Assembly (NCBI RefSeq): GCF_900129545.1
Contig: NZ_FQWB01000001.1
Span: 1,054,001 to 1,118,000 of the forward strand
DNA from: Flavobacterium fluvii
Lineage (GTDB): Bacteria > Bacteroidota > Bacteroidia > Flavobacteriales > Flavobacteriaceae
Reading direction: 5' to 3'
DNA length: 64,000 bases
The position numbers and the translations under genes were made by a program. Below are positions 17,435 through 25,009 of this stretch, piece by piece (positions within the stretch are counted from its first letter, which is position 1; each line of letters starts with the position of its first letter). The notes beneath the pieces were generated by a model. It saw only the letters and a list, made by a program, of their open reading frames with translations. It had not been told where the DNA came from and did not search any database.

Positions 17435-18853
17435 TCATGATTCTTTGGGTATGGTAACTGTAAATGTTGTCCCAATATTCATTTTAGAATCTACTGTTAT
17501 GTTCCCATTAAGATTTTTAACAGCTTCTTTTGCCAAGTAAAGACCTAATCCCGAACTTTTGGTGTTGTTTTTGGTCATGAAAAATTTTTCAAAAATTTTG
17601 ACTTGGTTTTCTTCATTAATTCCTATGCCATTATCTTCAATTTCCATTTTGTAAAATTCTCCCAGGTTGTACGTTTTAATTGAAATATACGTTTTTTCCT
17701 TTTTTTCGTCAGAATATTTGATGGCATTTGACAATAAATTAGTTAAAATAATTTTTAATTTCAGGCCGTCACTGTACCATTCGTCAACTGATAATTCTTT
17801 TTTGATGACGATTTTACGGGTGTCTTTAATATACTGTTGCTGGGCAATGATTTCATCTATAATTTTATTTAAATTGACCGGAGCAATGGCTGTTTTTTTT
17901 CTTTTATTTCTAGAAGAATCTATTATTTCTTTGATAAATTCGTCTTGTTTGTCAAGGCTTTCGTGCATCAGGTCTAAATAAGATTTAATTTGGTCCAAAT
18001 CCTCCTCCTCTTTTACGATTTCTATTAATCCTTTTAGGGAAGCGATGGGAGCACGTAAATCGTGTGAAGCACTGTAAATAAATTTATCAAGTTCCCTGTT
18101 GGCCATAATTAAATTCCTGTTTTTATCATCTGTTTCGTCTTTCGAACGTCTTAACCTGTTAATCATTAGGAAGTAGTAAATACCGGTGCTGCCAATGATC
18201 ATCAACGTAAAAAATATATTTGTTAGAAGAAGATATGTTTTAATCAAACGCGTGCCTTCACCAAGTGTATCGGAGAAATTTTGTTCAATTTTCGTTAATT
18301 TATTGGTGATGATGGTTGTCTGTTGAAGAATCTTTTGCTTGTCTTCCGGATTTAAATTATCGGCACTTATTTTTTTGTGGGCTTCATTTCCAACCGATGC
18401 CAATTGGACTATGAAATAATCTGCATTTTCCCATTCGTTGATGGCCTTTGCCAAGAAAGGCACGGAGTGGAAATACTTGAACAGCCATATCATGTCATCC
18501 AGGTCTTTCTCATTATTTCTACCGGCTCTAAATCCATTTTTGATGGTTTCTGTCGCATCGTTATTTATCAAGCCGATTCGTGCAATTTTATCTCCCTTCG
18601 GGACACTTAATTCTTTGTTGAATAATTCCCACTGAACTGGGTCTTTAGTAAAAAGGTAGGTGATAAGGTGTCTGGTTGCATCTTTTTGTCCTTTTGAATA
18701 ATGGGATTCCCCATTTACATATGCTCTTGATGCCGACAAGATTTTAATGGTTAGATAGTTGATGACAATCAACGAGGAACAAGACAAAACAACTATAATC
18801 AAAGGAATGAAAATATTGCGAAGCTTACTATTCTTAAAGATATTTTTAGGCAT
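17435..18853 (-). CDS. Membrane sensor histidine kinase
   Basis: 472 residues. One transmembrane helix at about 13-34 and another at about 213-232 bracket a mostly helical periplasmic sensor domain of ~180 residues. A HisKA domain follows with the phospho-accepting His in YSASHDLRAPIASLKGL (near 264). The ATPase domain shows the N box ILTNLLSNAIKYSD, G1 EDNGIGI, an F box (KIFEKFF) and G2 SSGLGLYLAKEAV. No response regulator gene is adjacent, so it is an orphan kinase and its signal is unknown. The intergenic regions on both sides (250-270 bases) hold no other gene I can support. Confidence 0.88.
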   Translation of the reverse strand: MPKNIFKNSKLRNIFIPLIIVVLSCSSLIVINYLTIKILSASRAYVNGESHYSKGQKDATRHLITYLFTKDPVQWELFNKELSVPKGDKIARIGLINNDATETIKNGFRAGRNNEKDLDDMIWLFKYFHSVPFLAKAINEWENADYFIVQLASVGNEAHKKISADNLNPEDKQKILQQTTIITNKLTKIEQNFSDTLGEGTRLIKTYLLLTNIFFTLMIIGSTGIYYFLMINRLRRSKDETDDKNRNLIMANRELDKFIYSASHDLRAPIASLKGLIEIVKEEEDLDQIKSYLDLMHESLDKQDEFIKEIIDSSRNKRKKTAIAPVNLNKIIDEIIAQQQYIKDTRKIVIKKELSVDEWYSDGLKLKIILTNLLSNAIKYSDEKKEKTYISIKTYNLGEFYKMEIEDNGIGINEENQVKIFEKFFMTKNNTKSSGLGLYLAKEAVKNLNGNITVDSKMNIGTTFTVTIPKES

Positions 18854-19103
18854 ATAGTTTTACGGGTATAAAAACAAGGAAAAAACTGACTAAAGATGGG
18901 GTTTTTTATTGATGCCGAAAATAGTTTAAGGTTTTTTTATTTTCATGATGCTGTTGTTTCTAATATTATGCTTAATGGGGATTTAACAAGAAATCAAATC
19001 GCGGTGCTTGATTCTGATAAATAACAAAACGAACAAACTTCATTGCAAGAAGTTGGTACTATTTGCCTAACATTAGAGAGGTTTCTGATTTAAGGGTGTG
19101 TGT

Positions 19104-20042
19104 TTAAAACTGATAAACCACTTCTAGTTTATAGTCTTTTAAAGCCAATCTTGCTTTTTCCAAGTCTTGGGTAAAACCTAGAATGTAGCCACCACCACCT
19201 GAACCGCAAAGTTTTAGGTAGTAATCATTCGAGTCAATTCCTTCTTGCCAAATGCCGTGAAATTGTTCGGGTATCATGGGCTTGAAGTTGTTTAAAACGA
19301 CTTTCGACAATTTCTTGGTATTTTCAAATAAAGATTTCATGTCGCCACCCAAGAAACTTTCGACACAAGCATCGGTATGTTTTATGAATTGGGATTTCAA
19401 CATCTTTCTGAAACCTTGGTCTTTCAGGTTTTCCATGAAAATATTGACCATCGGGGCGGTTTCGCCCACAATTCCTGAATCCAACAAAAATACGGCACCG
19501 TTTCCTTCCAAGCTTTGGGTTGGAATTCCGGTTGCCTCGATATTGTCTTTGGAATTGATTAAAATAGGAATGCTCAAATAACTGTTCAAAGGATCCAAAC
19601 CAGAACTTTTTCCGTGGAAAAAAGACTCCATTTGGGAGAAAATCGTTTTTAGTCGCAATAGTTTTTCACGAGTCAAATTTTCCAGAACCGTGATTTTATG
19701 TTGGGCATATTTGTCGTAAATGGCAGCAACCAATGCACCGCTGCTTCCCACTCCGTACCCTTGTGGAATACTGGAATCGAAGTACATTCCGGTTTCGACA
19801 TCATTTTTTAGGGTAACCAAATCGAAAGTGACCAATTCAGGTTGCTCGCTTTGCAAGTTTTCCAAATAAGAAACAAAACGTTTCAAATGGCCATTGGAAT
19901 TTATGGCTTCGGCTGATGGATTTTCTTCTCTCTTCAGCGCGCCATTGTAAAAATTGTAAGGAATAGACAATCCTTTTGAGTCACGAATAATTCCGTATTC
20001 TCCAAAGAGTAATATTTTTGAGTAAAATAAAGGTCCTTTCAT
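19104..20042 (-). CDS. Mevalonate kinase (GHMP kinase family)
   Basis: 312 residues. GHMP-kinase motifs are present: motif 1 KILLFGEYGIIRDSKGLSIP near the N terminus, the ATP-binding motif 2 IPQGYGVGSSGALVAAIY (near 90-107), and the C-terminal KLCGSGGGGYILGF. It should phosphorylate mevalonate at C5 in the cytoplasm. Assignment as mevalonate kinase rather than another GHMP kinase rests on its place two bases downstream of diphosphomevalonate decarboxylase, with which it must be co-transcribed. Confidence 0.82.
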   Translation of the reverse strand: MKGPLFYSKILLFGEYGIIRDSKGLSIPYNFYNGALKREENPSAEAINSNGHLKRFVSYLENLQSEQPELVTFDLVTLKNDVETGMYFDSSIPQGYGVGSSGALVAAIYDKYAQHKITVLENLTREKLLRLKTIFSQMESFFHGKSSGLDPLNSYLSIPILINSKDNIEATGIPTQSLEGNGAVFLLDSGIVGETAPMVNIFMENLKDQGFRKMLKSQFIKHTDACVESFLGGDMKSLFENTKKLSKVVLNNFKPMIPEQFHGIWQEGIDSNDYYLKLCGSGGGGYILGFTQDLEKARLALKDYKLEVVYQF

Positions 20043-20044
20043 AT

Positions 20045-21154
20045 TTAATTATCAATTAATAATTGACTTCCATCTCCAATTTCGTCACAAAGGTACTGAC
20101 CATTTTGACAATAGCCAACTAATTCGTTCTTAATAAATTGAAGAACGCTTTCTTTAACATTTTCTGGATATAAAACATGAACGTTGGCACCGGCATCAAG
20201 GGTAAAACAAACCGGGGTTTTGGTTTCGTTTCTATATTTCCAAATCGCATTGATTATTTCCAGCGTGTTGGGTTTCATCAAAATAAAATACGGAATCGAA
20301 GTCATCATCATCGAGTGCAATGTCAAGGCTTCGCTTTCGACTATGGTGATGAATTCCTCCAAATTTCCGCTTTCGAAAACGTTGATTAATTTGTCCAGGT
20401 TTTCGTGTGCTTGTTCGAATCGTCTTTCGGCAAAAGGATGTCCGTTCATTAAATTATGGCCCACGGAACTCGATACTTGTTTTTCGCCTTTGTCCACCAA
20501 CAAAATCGTGTCCTGAAAATTCTTGAAATTCTCGTGAACGACATTCGGAAATTCCACTCCAAACAAATCGGAGCTTCCTTGAATATTGTCGTGATTTCCC
20601 CAAACGACCATTTTTCCTTTCACGCTTCGGCAGGCACTTCCTGAACCCAAACGCGCCAAGAAAGAGGCTTTGTGATAAAAGTAATCTTCGGTCATTTCCG
20701 GGTTTAAAGCTTTTTCCAAACTCATCAAGTTCATTGCCAAAGCCGCCATTCCCGAAGCCGACGAGGCAATTCCGGAACTGTGTGGAAAAGTATTTTGGGT
20801 ATCAATGGTAAAATGGTAATCTTTCAAGAAAGGCAAATAAACCAAAACTCTTTCGAAAAATTGCTGGATTTTTGGTTTGAAATCTTCTTTGGGTTTTCCT
20901 TCAAATAGCAAGTCAAAAGAAAAAGTGTCTGTCACACTGAGCGCAGACGAAGTGTGTTTTTTGGCGAAAGCCAATTTGGTTATCGTCTTGCAATTGTTCA
21001 GGGTAAAACTCACCGAAGGATTGGCTGGAATTTGACTGTCTTTTTTTCCCCAATATTTCACCAAGGCAATGTTGCTTGGAGAACTCCACTGGAATTTTCC
21101 AGTTTCAATGGAATGAGAATAGGGAGACGGAATAAAATCGTTTGCTGAAAACAT
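20045..21154 (-). CDS. mvaD: Diphosphomevalonate decarboxylase
   Basis: 369 residues from the ATG at 21154 (a TTG at 21157 would add one residue). It carries SNIALVKYWGKKDSQIPANP, the signature of diphosphomevalonate decarboxylase, and the FPHSSGIASSASGMAALAM nucleotide-binding loop. It converts diphosphomevalonate to isopentenyl diphosphate with ATP, the last step of the classical mevalonate pathway. It heads a two-gene operon with mevalonate kinase. The upstream gap carries an inverted AATTCGTG repeat cluster. Confidence 0.92.
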   Translation of the reverse strand: MFSANDFIPSPYSHSIETGKFQWSSPSNIALVKYWGKKDSQIPANPSVSFTLNNCKTITKLAFAKKHTSSALSVTDTFSFDLLFEGKPKEDFKPKIQQFFERVLVYLPFLKDYHFTIDTQNTFPHSSGIASSASGMAALAMNLMSLEKALNPEMTEDYFYHKASFLARLGSGSACRSVKGKMVVWGNHDNIQGSSDLFGVEFPNVVHENFKNFQDTILLVDKGEKQVSSSVGHNLMNGHPFAERRFEQAHENLDKLINVFESGNLEEFITIVESEALTLHSMMMTSIPYFILMKPNTLEIINAIWKYRNETKTPVCFTLDAGANVHVLYPENVKESVLQFIKNELVGYCQNGQYLCDEIGDGSQLLIDN

Positions 21155-21210
21155 CAATTAAAAATTTGGGCAAAGATACTGATTTCAGGGCATTCGGTTT
21201 AAAAAAAGTT

Positions 21211-21340
21211 TGACACGAATTACACCAATTGTCACTAATTTTTTCAAATTTAAAATGAATCACACGAATTTTATCTGCTTTTAAGAATTCGTGTAATTAA
21301 AACTGGTTGTAATTCGTGTTTGTTTAGTGTAATTCGTGGC
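21211..21340. repeat. Cluster of AATTCGTG inverted repeats
   Basis: The word ACACGAATT occurs at 21213-21221 and CACGAATT at about 21263-21270; the inverse AATTCGTG occurs at about 21286, 21311 and 21331. The two sets face each other and could form one long imperfect hairpin. It lies between divergent mvaD and tspO. Confidence 0.65.
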
Positions 21341-21406
21341 TGAAATAAAATAAAGGCTTTGTGTATCGTTCAAAGTTTTGATTAATTTTGAAAAAAAAAT
21401 TAAAAG

Positions 21407-21883
21407 ATGAACAAGATTTCCAAAATTCTGGTTGTGGTGGTTACGTGTTTGGTTGTTGGGTATTTCTCCGGAATGGTTACCCGTTCGGCCATCACGACTT
21501 GGTATCCCACATTGACAAAACCGAGTTTTAATCCGCCCAATTGGATTTTTGCGCCAGTCTGGAGTACTCTTTATGTAATGATGGGAGTTGCGGCAGGATT
21601 GGTTTGGAATCGAATGGAGCAAGAAAAAGAAGTGGTGAAAAATGCCTTGGTTTTCTTTGCCGTTCAATTGGCGTTGAATGCCTTGTGGTCGTTTTTGTTT
21701 TTCGGTTTGAAAAACCCAATGCTGGCCGGGCTGGAAATTGTTATACTATGGTTGATGATTTATGAAACTTATTTAAAGTTTTCAAAAATCAACAAGATTG
21801 CGGGTTATTTATTTATTCCGTACTTGCTTTGGGTGAGTTTTGCCACGGTCTTGAATGCCAGTATTTGGTGGTTGAATAAGTAG
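21407..21883 (+). CDS. tspO: TspO/MBR family membrane protein
   Basis: A 158-residue protein with five predicted transmembrane helices. The TspO pattern is clear: WYPTLTKPSFNPPNWIFAPVW (residues ~31-51) and the WNRMEQ-to-ALNALWSFLFFGLKNP section. Bacterial TspO proteins bind porphyrins and sterol-like ligands and sit in a membrane; the role in flavobacteria is not established. It is divergent from mvaD and convergent with a small exported protein. Confidence 0.88.
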   Translation: MNKISKILVVVVTCLVVGYFSGMVTRSAITTWYPTLTKPSFNPPNWIFAPVWSTLYVMMGVAAGLVWNRMEQEKEVVKNALVFFAVQLALNALWSFLFFGLKNPMLAGLEIVILWLMIYETYLKFSKINKIAGYLFIPYLLWVSFATVLNASIWWLNK

Positions 21884-21952
21884 TAGTTTTTAGCAATAAG
21901 TCATTCTTTAATAATCGGACTTTTTGCAATTTTTCAGTAACAAACCCCTTTG

Positions 21953-22393
21953 TTATTCAATAGAAAAAATCCAATCGACTTCATGTTTAATAATTTTTTC
22001 TGGGGAGAGTTTTTCGATTATAAAAACCCTGGAATTATAATGATTAAAAGGGAATGGAATTTTTAAACCGTTTTCTTTGGATTTTTTTACGTGTTCTGCA
22101 TATTCATCCTTGATTAATTGGCCAGTTGAAATAGTCTTGATTTTTTTCAATGCAGAGGAGGAACAAGTGTCTGTTTTATGGATTTTTTTATTGTATTTAA
22201 ATCTTTGTTTGTCGATATTAAAAAACAAGGTGTTTGAATCATAAATGATTTTTTTTCCTTCATTTAATAGTATATATCTAATTATTTTGGGGTATTTTTT
22301 TCCATTTTTTTCTAATGAATAATAATTGGTTTCTTGTGCTAAAGCAAGATTTGATATCAGCAAGGTTAAAAAAAGTATTTTTTTCATTTCCAT
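21953..22393 (-). CDS. Hypothetical exported protein
   Basis: 146 residues. I do not recognise the family. Residues 1-20 (MEMKKILFLTLLISNLALAQ) form a clear Sec signal peptide; an alternative ATG two codons later (22387) would give the more usual MKKILF start. The rest is charged, Lys-rich and without transmembrane segments or cysteine motifs beyond one lone Cys. Base composition looks more AT-rich than the neighbours. A weak hairpin (21938-21955) overlaps its stop codon. Probably periplasmic or secreted. Confidence 0.6.
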   Translation of the reverse strand: MEMKKILFLTLLISNLALAQETNYYSLEKNGKKYPKIIRYILLNEGKKIIYDSNTLFFNIDKQRFKYNKKIHKTDTCSSSALKKIKTISTGQLIKDEYAEHVKKSKENGLKIPFPFNHYNSRVFIIEKLSPEKIIKHEVDWIFSIE

Positions 22394-22443
22394 TCAATTG
22401 TTTTCTGTTTTTTCAGGGTTTTAAATTCTGAAAGTATTATTTA

Positions 22444-23652
22444 CTAAAAATTACTCGCCACAATAAACCCACTCGTCCAGGCATTCTGAAAGTTAAATCC
22501 ACCCGTAATCGCATCTATATTTACAATTTCTCCAGCAAAATAAAGGTTCTCGTGCAGTTTACTTTCCATGTTTTTGAAGTTGATTTCCTTTAAATCGATG
22601 CCGCCGGCAGTCACGAATTCTTCCTTGAAAGTGCTTTTTCCGTTCACTTGAAAACTGGAATTGGTCAATTGGCTGACCAAGTTTTGCAGTTGTATTTTGG
22701 ATAAATCAGCCCATTTGGTTTCTTCAGAAATATTCGAAGCCAGAACCAAACTTTCCCAAAGACGATTCGGAAAGTCGAAAGGGGATTTCTTTGAAACCGC
22801 TTTTTTGGCGTGTTCCTGTTTCAAATCTTTTAATATTTTTTCTACATCTTCGGCGTCAAGGTCATTCAGCCAATTGACGAAAATGGTAAACTGGTAATTC
22901 TTTTCGAACAAAATTCGTGCACCCCAAGCCGATAATTTCAAAATCGCCGGGCCGCTCATCCCCCAATGCGTGATTAGCAAAGGGCCGGTCGAGGTCAGTT
23001 TGGTGTCTTTTACTTTTACCGAAACTATGGCTGAAACGCCCGGTAGTTCTTTTATTCTCGAATCTTTGATGTTGAAAGTAAACAAGGATGGAACGGGATT
23101 CACGATGGCGTGACCAAAAGTTTGCAACATTTCCCATATTTTCGGGTTGCTTCCCGTGGCAAGAACTAGTTTTTCGGCAATGTAATTTTCTTTTTGGGTT
23201 TCAATTTTCCAACAGTTGTCTTTTTTGAAAATGGATTGAACACTTTGTCCGGTCAAGACTGCAATTCCGAGTTTTTGGGTTGTTTGGAGAAAACAATCGA
23301 TGATGGTTTGCGAAGAATTAGAAACTGGAAACATTCGGCCGTCTTCCTCGATTTTGAGTTCCACTCCGTGATTGCTGAACCATTCCACGGTGTCTCCCGA
23401 GCAAAATTGGTGGAAAGGACCTCGCAATTCTTTTTCGCCACGCGGATAAAATTTTACCAATTCGTTGGGTTCAAAACAGGCGTGGGTCACGTTGCATCTT
23501 CCGCCTCCAGAAACACGAACCTTGGACAAGACTTCGCTGCCACGTTCAAGAATGGCTACTTTAAGTTTTGGATTTTTCTCCACGATATTGATTGCCGTAA
23601 AAAAACCCGCTGCGCCGCCGCCTACAATTATAATGTCAAAATTCTGGTTCAT
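22444..23652 (-). CDS. NAD(P)/FAD-dependent oxidoreductase, HI0933/YhiN (BaiN) family
   Basis: 402 residues. The N-terminal dinucleotide-binding fold IIVGGGAAGFFTAINIVE is followed by ERGSEVLSKVRVSGGGRCNVTHA, the hallmark of HI0933-like flavoproteins, and the C terminus holds the second FAD contact AGGIDLKEIN…LYFAGEIVNIDAITGGFN. Members are cytosolic FAD enzymes; some gut members reduce bile-acid intermediates, but for most the substrate is unknown. A GxxExxY gene lies upstream on the same strand behind repeat sequences. Confidence 0.87.
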   Translation of the reverse strand: MNQNFDIIIVGGGAAGFFTAINIVEKNPKLKVAILERGSEVLSKVRVSGGGRCNVTHACFEPNELVKFYPRGEKELRGPFHQFCSGDTVEWFSNHGVELKIEEDGRMFPVSNSSQTIIDCFLQTTQKLGIAVLTGQSVQSIFKKDNCWKIETQKENYIAEKLVLATGSNPKIWEMLQTFGHAIVNPVPSLFTFNIKDSRIKELPGVSAIVSVKVKDTKLTSTGPLLITHWGMSGPAILKLSAWGARILFEKNYQFTIFVNWLNDLDAEDVEKILKDLKQEHAKKAVSKKSPFDFPNRLWESLVLASNISEETKWADLSKIQLQNLVSQLTNSSFQVNGKSTFKEEFVTAGGIDLKEINFKNMESKLHENLYFAGEIVNIDAITGGFNFQNAWTSGFIVASNF

Positions 23653-23696
23653 ATTCTTTTTTTAAACCATTAAGGTCATTAAGATTTATTAAGTTT
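23650..23696. repeat. Left ATTAAG repeat block beside the GxxExxY gene
   Basis: AAACC is followed by three ATTAAG words at 9-10 base spacing (23664-23694). The same AAACC-ATTAAG start occurs at 24177, and an inverted copy at 24134-24153. The preceding CATATTC plus T-run also resembles 24161-24176. Confidence 0.65.
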
Positions 23697-24102
23697 AGTC
23701 ATCCGCCAATCTAGCAAAATATTCATTTACTAACGGTTTTGTAGATTTTGTTATATTAGTTGTATTGAAATTAATTAGTAATCCTTGTGGAATACTCAAT
23801 AGCTTCATATAGGTCAATAATTTTGCCTCGTCAATTGGATGGAATTTTTCAACTGTTTTTAACTCGACTATAACACAATCATTTACTAATAAATCCAATC
23901 GCAATGGATTTGATAACTCTAGATCATAATAATCGATTTCGATATTAATTTGTTGTTGAACTTTGTATCCGTTTGTTTCAAGTTCATATTTTAAACATTC
24001 CTCATATATTTTTTCTAATAGACCAGGACCTAATTTTTTATGAACTTTTATTGCATAACCGATTATTGCATAAGACAATTGAGTTATTTCTTTTTTTGTC
24101 AT
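23695..24102 (-). CDS. GxxExxY protein (PD-(D/E)XK nuclease-like, PDDEXK_3)
   Basis: 135 residues. The family motif is GLLEKIY (residues 27-33). A PD-(D/E)XK-type core is visible: Asp70 in RLDLL and the Glu80-x-Lys82 pair in VIVELKT. This predicts a divalent-metal nuclease-like fold, but no activity has, to my knowledge, been shown for the family. Genes of this type are common and repeated in Bacteroidota genomes, often in repeat-rich intergenic DNA. Here the gene is bracketed by AAACC-ATTAAG repeats in opposite orientation, which suggests a mobile or formerly mobile cassette. Confidence 0.85.
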   Translation of the reverse strand: MTKKEITQLSYAIIGYAIKVHKKLGPGLLEKIYEECLKYELETNGYKVQQQINIEIDYYDLELSNPLRLDLLVNDCVIVELKTVEKFHPIDEAKLLTYMKLLSIPQGLLINFNTTNITKSTKPLVNEYFARLADD

Positions 24103-24133
24103 AATTCAATTATTTAGGGGATTACTTAATTGC

Positions 24134-24246
24134 CTTAATTTTCTTAATGGTTTATAAAATCATATTCTATTTTTTCAAACCATTAAGTTCATTAAGAAGG
24201 TTAAGAACAATGCAAAACTTAATTTTCTTAATGAACTTAATGGTTC
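24134..24246. repeat. Right ATTAAG repeat block with a 29-base-arm hairpin
   Basis: An inverted copy of the left block (CTTAAT-type words ending in TTAATGGTTT, 24134-24153) is followed by a large palindrome. Arm 24177-24205 and arm 24218-24246 match at 26 of 29 positions when one is reversed and complemented, around a 12-base loop. It sits between the GxxExxY gene and the GDPD gene end. Confidence 0.7.
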
Positions 24247-24292
24247 AAATGTTTTTTTTCTTGCTAGACAAAACAATCTTATTTTAATAAAA

Positions 24293-25009
24293 TTATATTC
24301 TATCCGGGAAATCGGAAATAATTCCGTTTACGCTGAATGATTTTATTTTCTGGATGTCTTCCGGTTCATTGACTGTCCATGCAAATACTTGAAAGCCTTC
24401 TTCCTGCATTTGCACCGTCATTTTTTCGGACAATAAATGATAATAGGCATGCACTGATTTTGCATCAATGAATTTGGCGAAAGCAAAAGCAAGCTCCAAA
24501 TCATATTCCGTCAAAACTCCCAAAGGGATTTCAGGATTCAGCAAATGGATGTCCAACAATGCTATCCAATCGAAACTTGAAATCAAAAATTGGTCGCGTT
24601 TCCAGTTTTTATTTTCCACATACGATTCAATCAACTTCACTACAGGTTTTGCCATTCCTTTTCCCTTGATTTCGACATTGATCAAACATTGCCGGTTTAT
24701 CAAATCAAAAACTTCTGTCAGTGTTGGGATTTGCTGCGCCAGTTCGGCTAAAAGCCTCTGGTCATGTCCATTTTCTATCCGGAATGCTTTCAATTCCTGC
24801 AAAGATAGTTTATTTACAAACCCTTTGCCATCGGTAGTTCTGTCAATCGTTTCATCGTGAATCACTATTATTTCTCCATCGGAACTCAAATGTATGTCTA
24901 GTTCGATACCGTCAACTTTCAAATCAAGGGCTTTTTGGAAAGCAATCAAGGTGTTTTCGGGTTGATAGCCTTTTGCTCCGCGATGGGCAATTTTTAGAAT
25001 GCTGCTCAT
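24293..25009 (-). CDS. Glycerophosphodiester phosphodiesterase
   Basis: A 238-residue (beta/alpha)8 enzyme that hydrolyses glycerophosphodiesters to glycerol 3-phosphate and an alcohol. Active-site residues are visible: His9-Arg10 in IAHRGAKGYQPENT (with Glu18-Asn19), Glu36 and Asp38 in IELDIHLSSDG, and His51-Asp52 in VIHDETIDRTTDGKG. There is no signal peptide, so it should be cytoplasmic, UgpQ-like. It follows the GH13 gene with no gap, as the last gene of the leftward alpha-glucan run. A role in glucan use is not evident. Confidence 0.9.
   Translation of the reverse strand: MSSILKIAHRGAKGYQPENTLIAFQKALDLKVDGIELDIHLSSDGEIIVIHDETIDRTTDGKGFVNKLSLQELKAFRIENGHDQRLLAELAQQIPTLTEVFDLINRQCLINVEIKGKGMAKPVVKLIESYVENKNWKRDQFLISSFDWIALLDIHLLNPEIPLGVLTEYDLELAFAFAKFIDAKSVHAYYHLLSEKMTVQMQEEGFQVFAWTVNEPEDIQKIKSFSVNGIISDFPDRI

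Noticed and set aside
23650..24196. Direct repeat as an insertion-sequence target duplication
   Set aside because: About 35 bases with mismatches and no transposase; part of the match is T-rich promoter DNA before the flavoprotein gene. Treated as repeat structure only.
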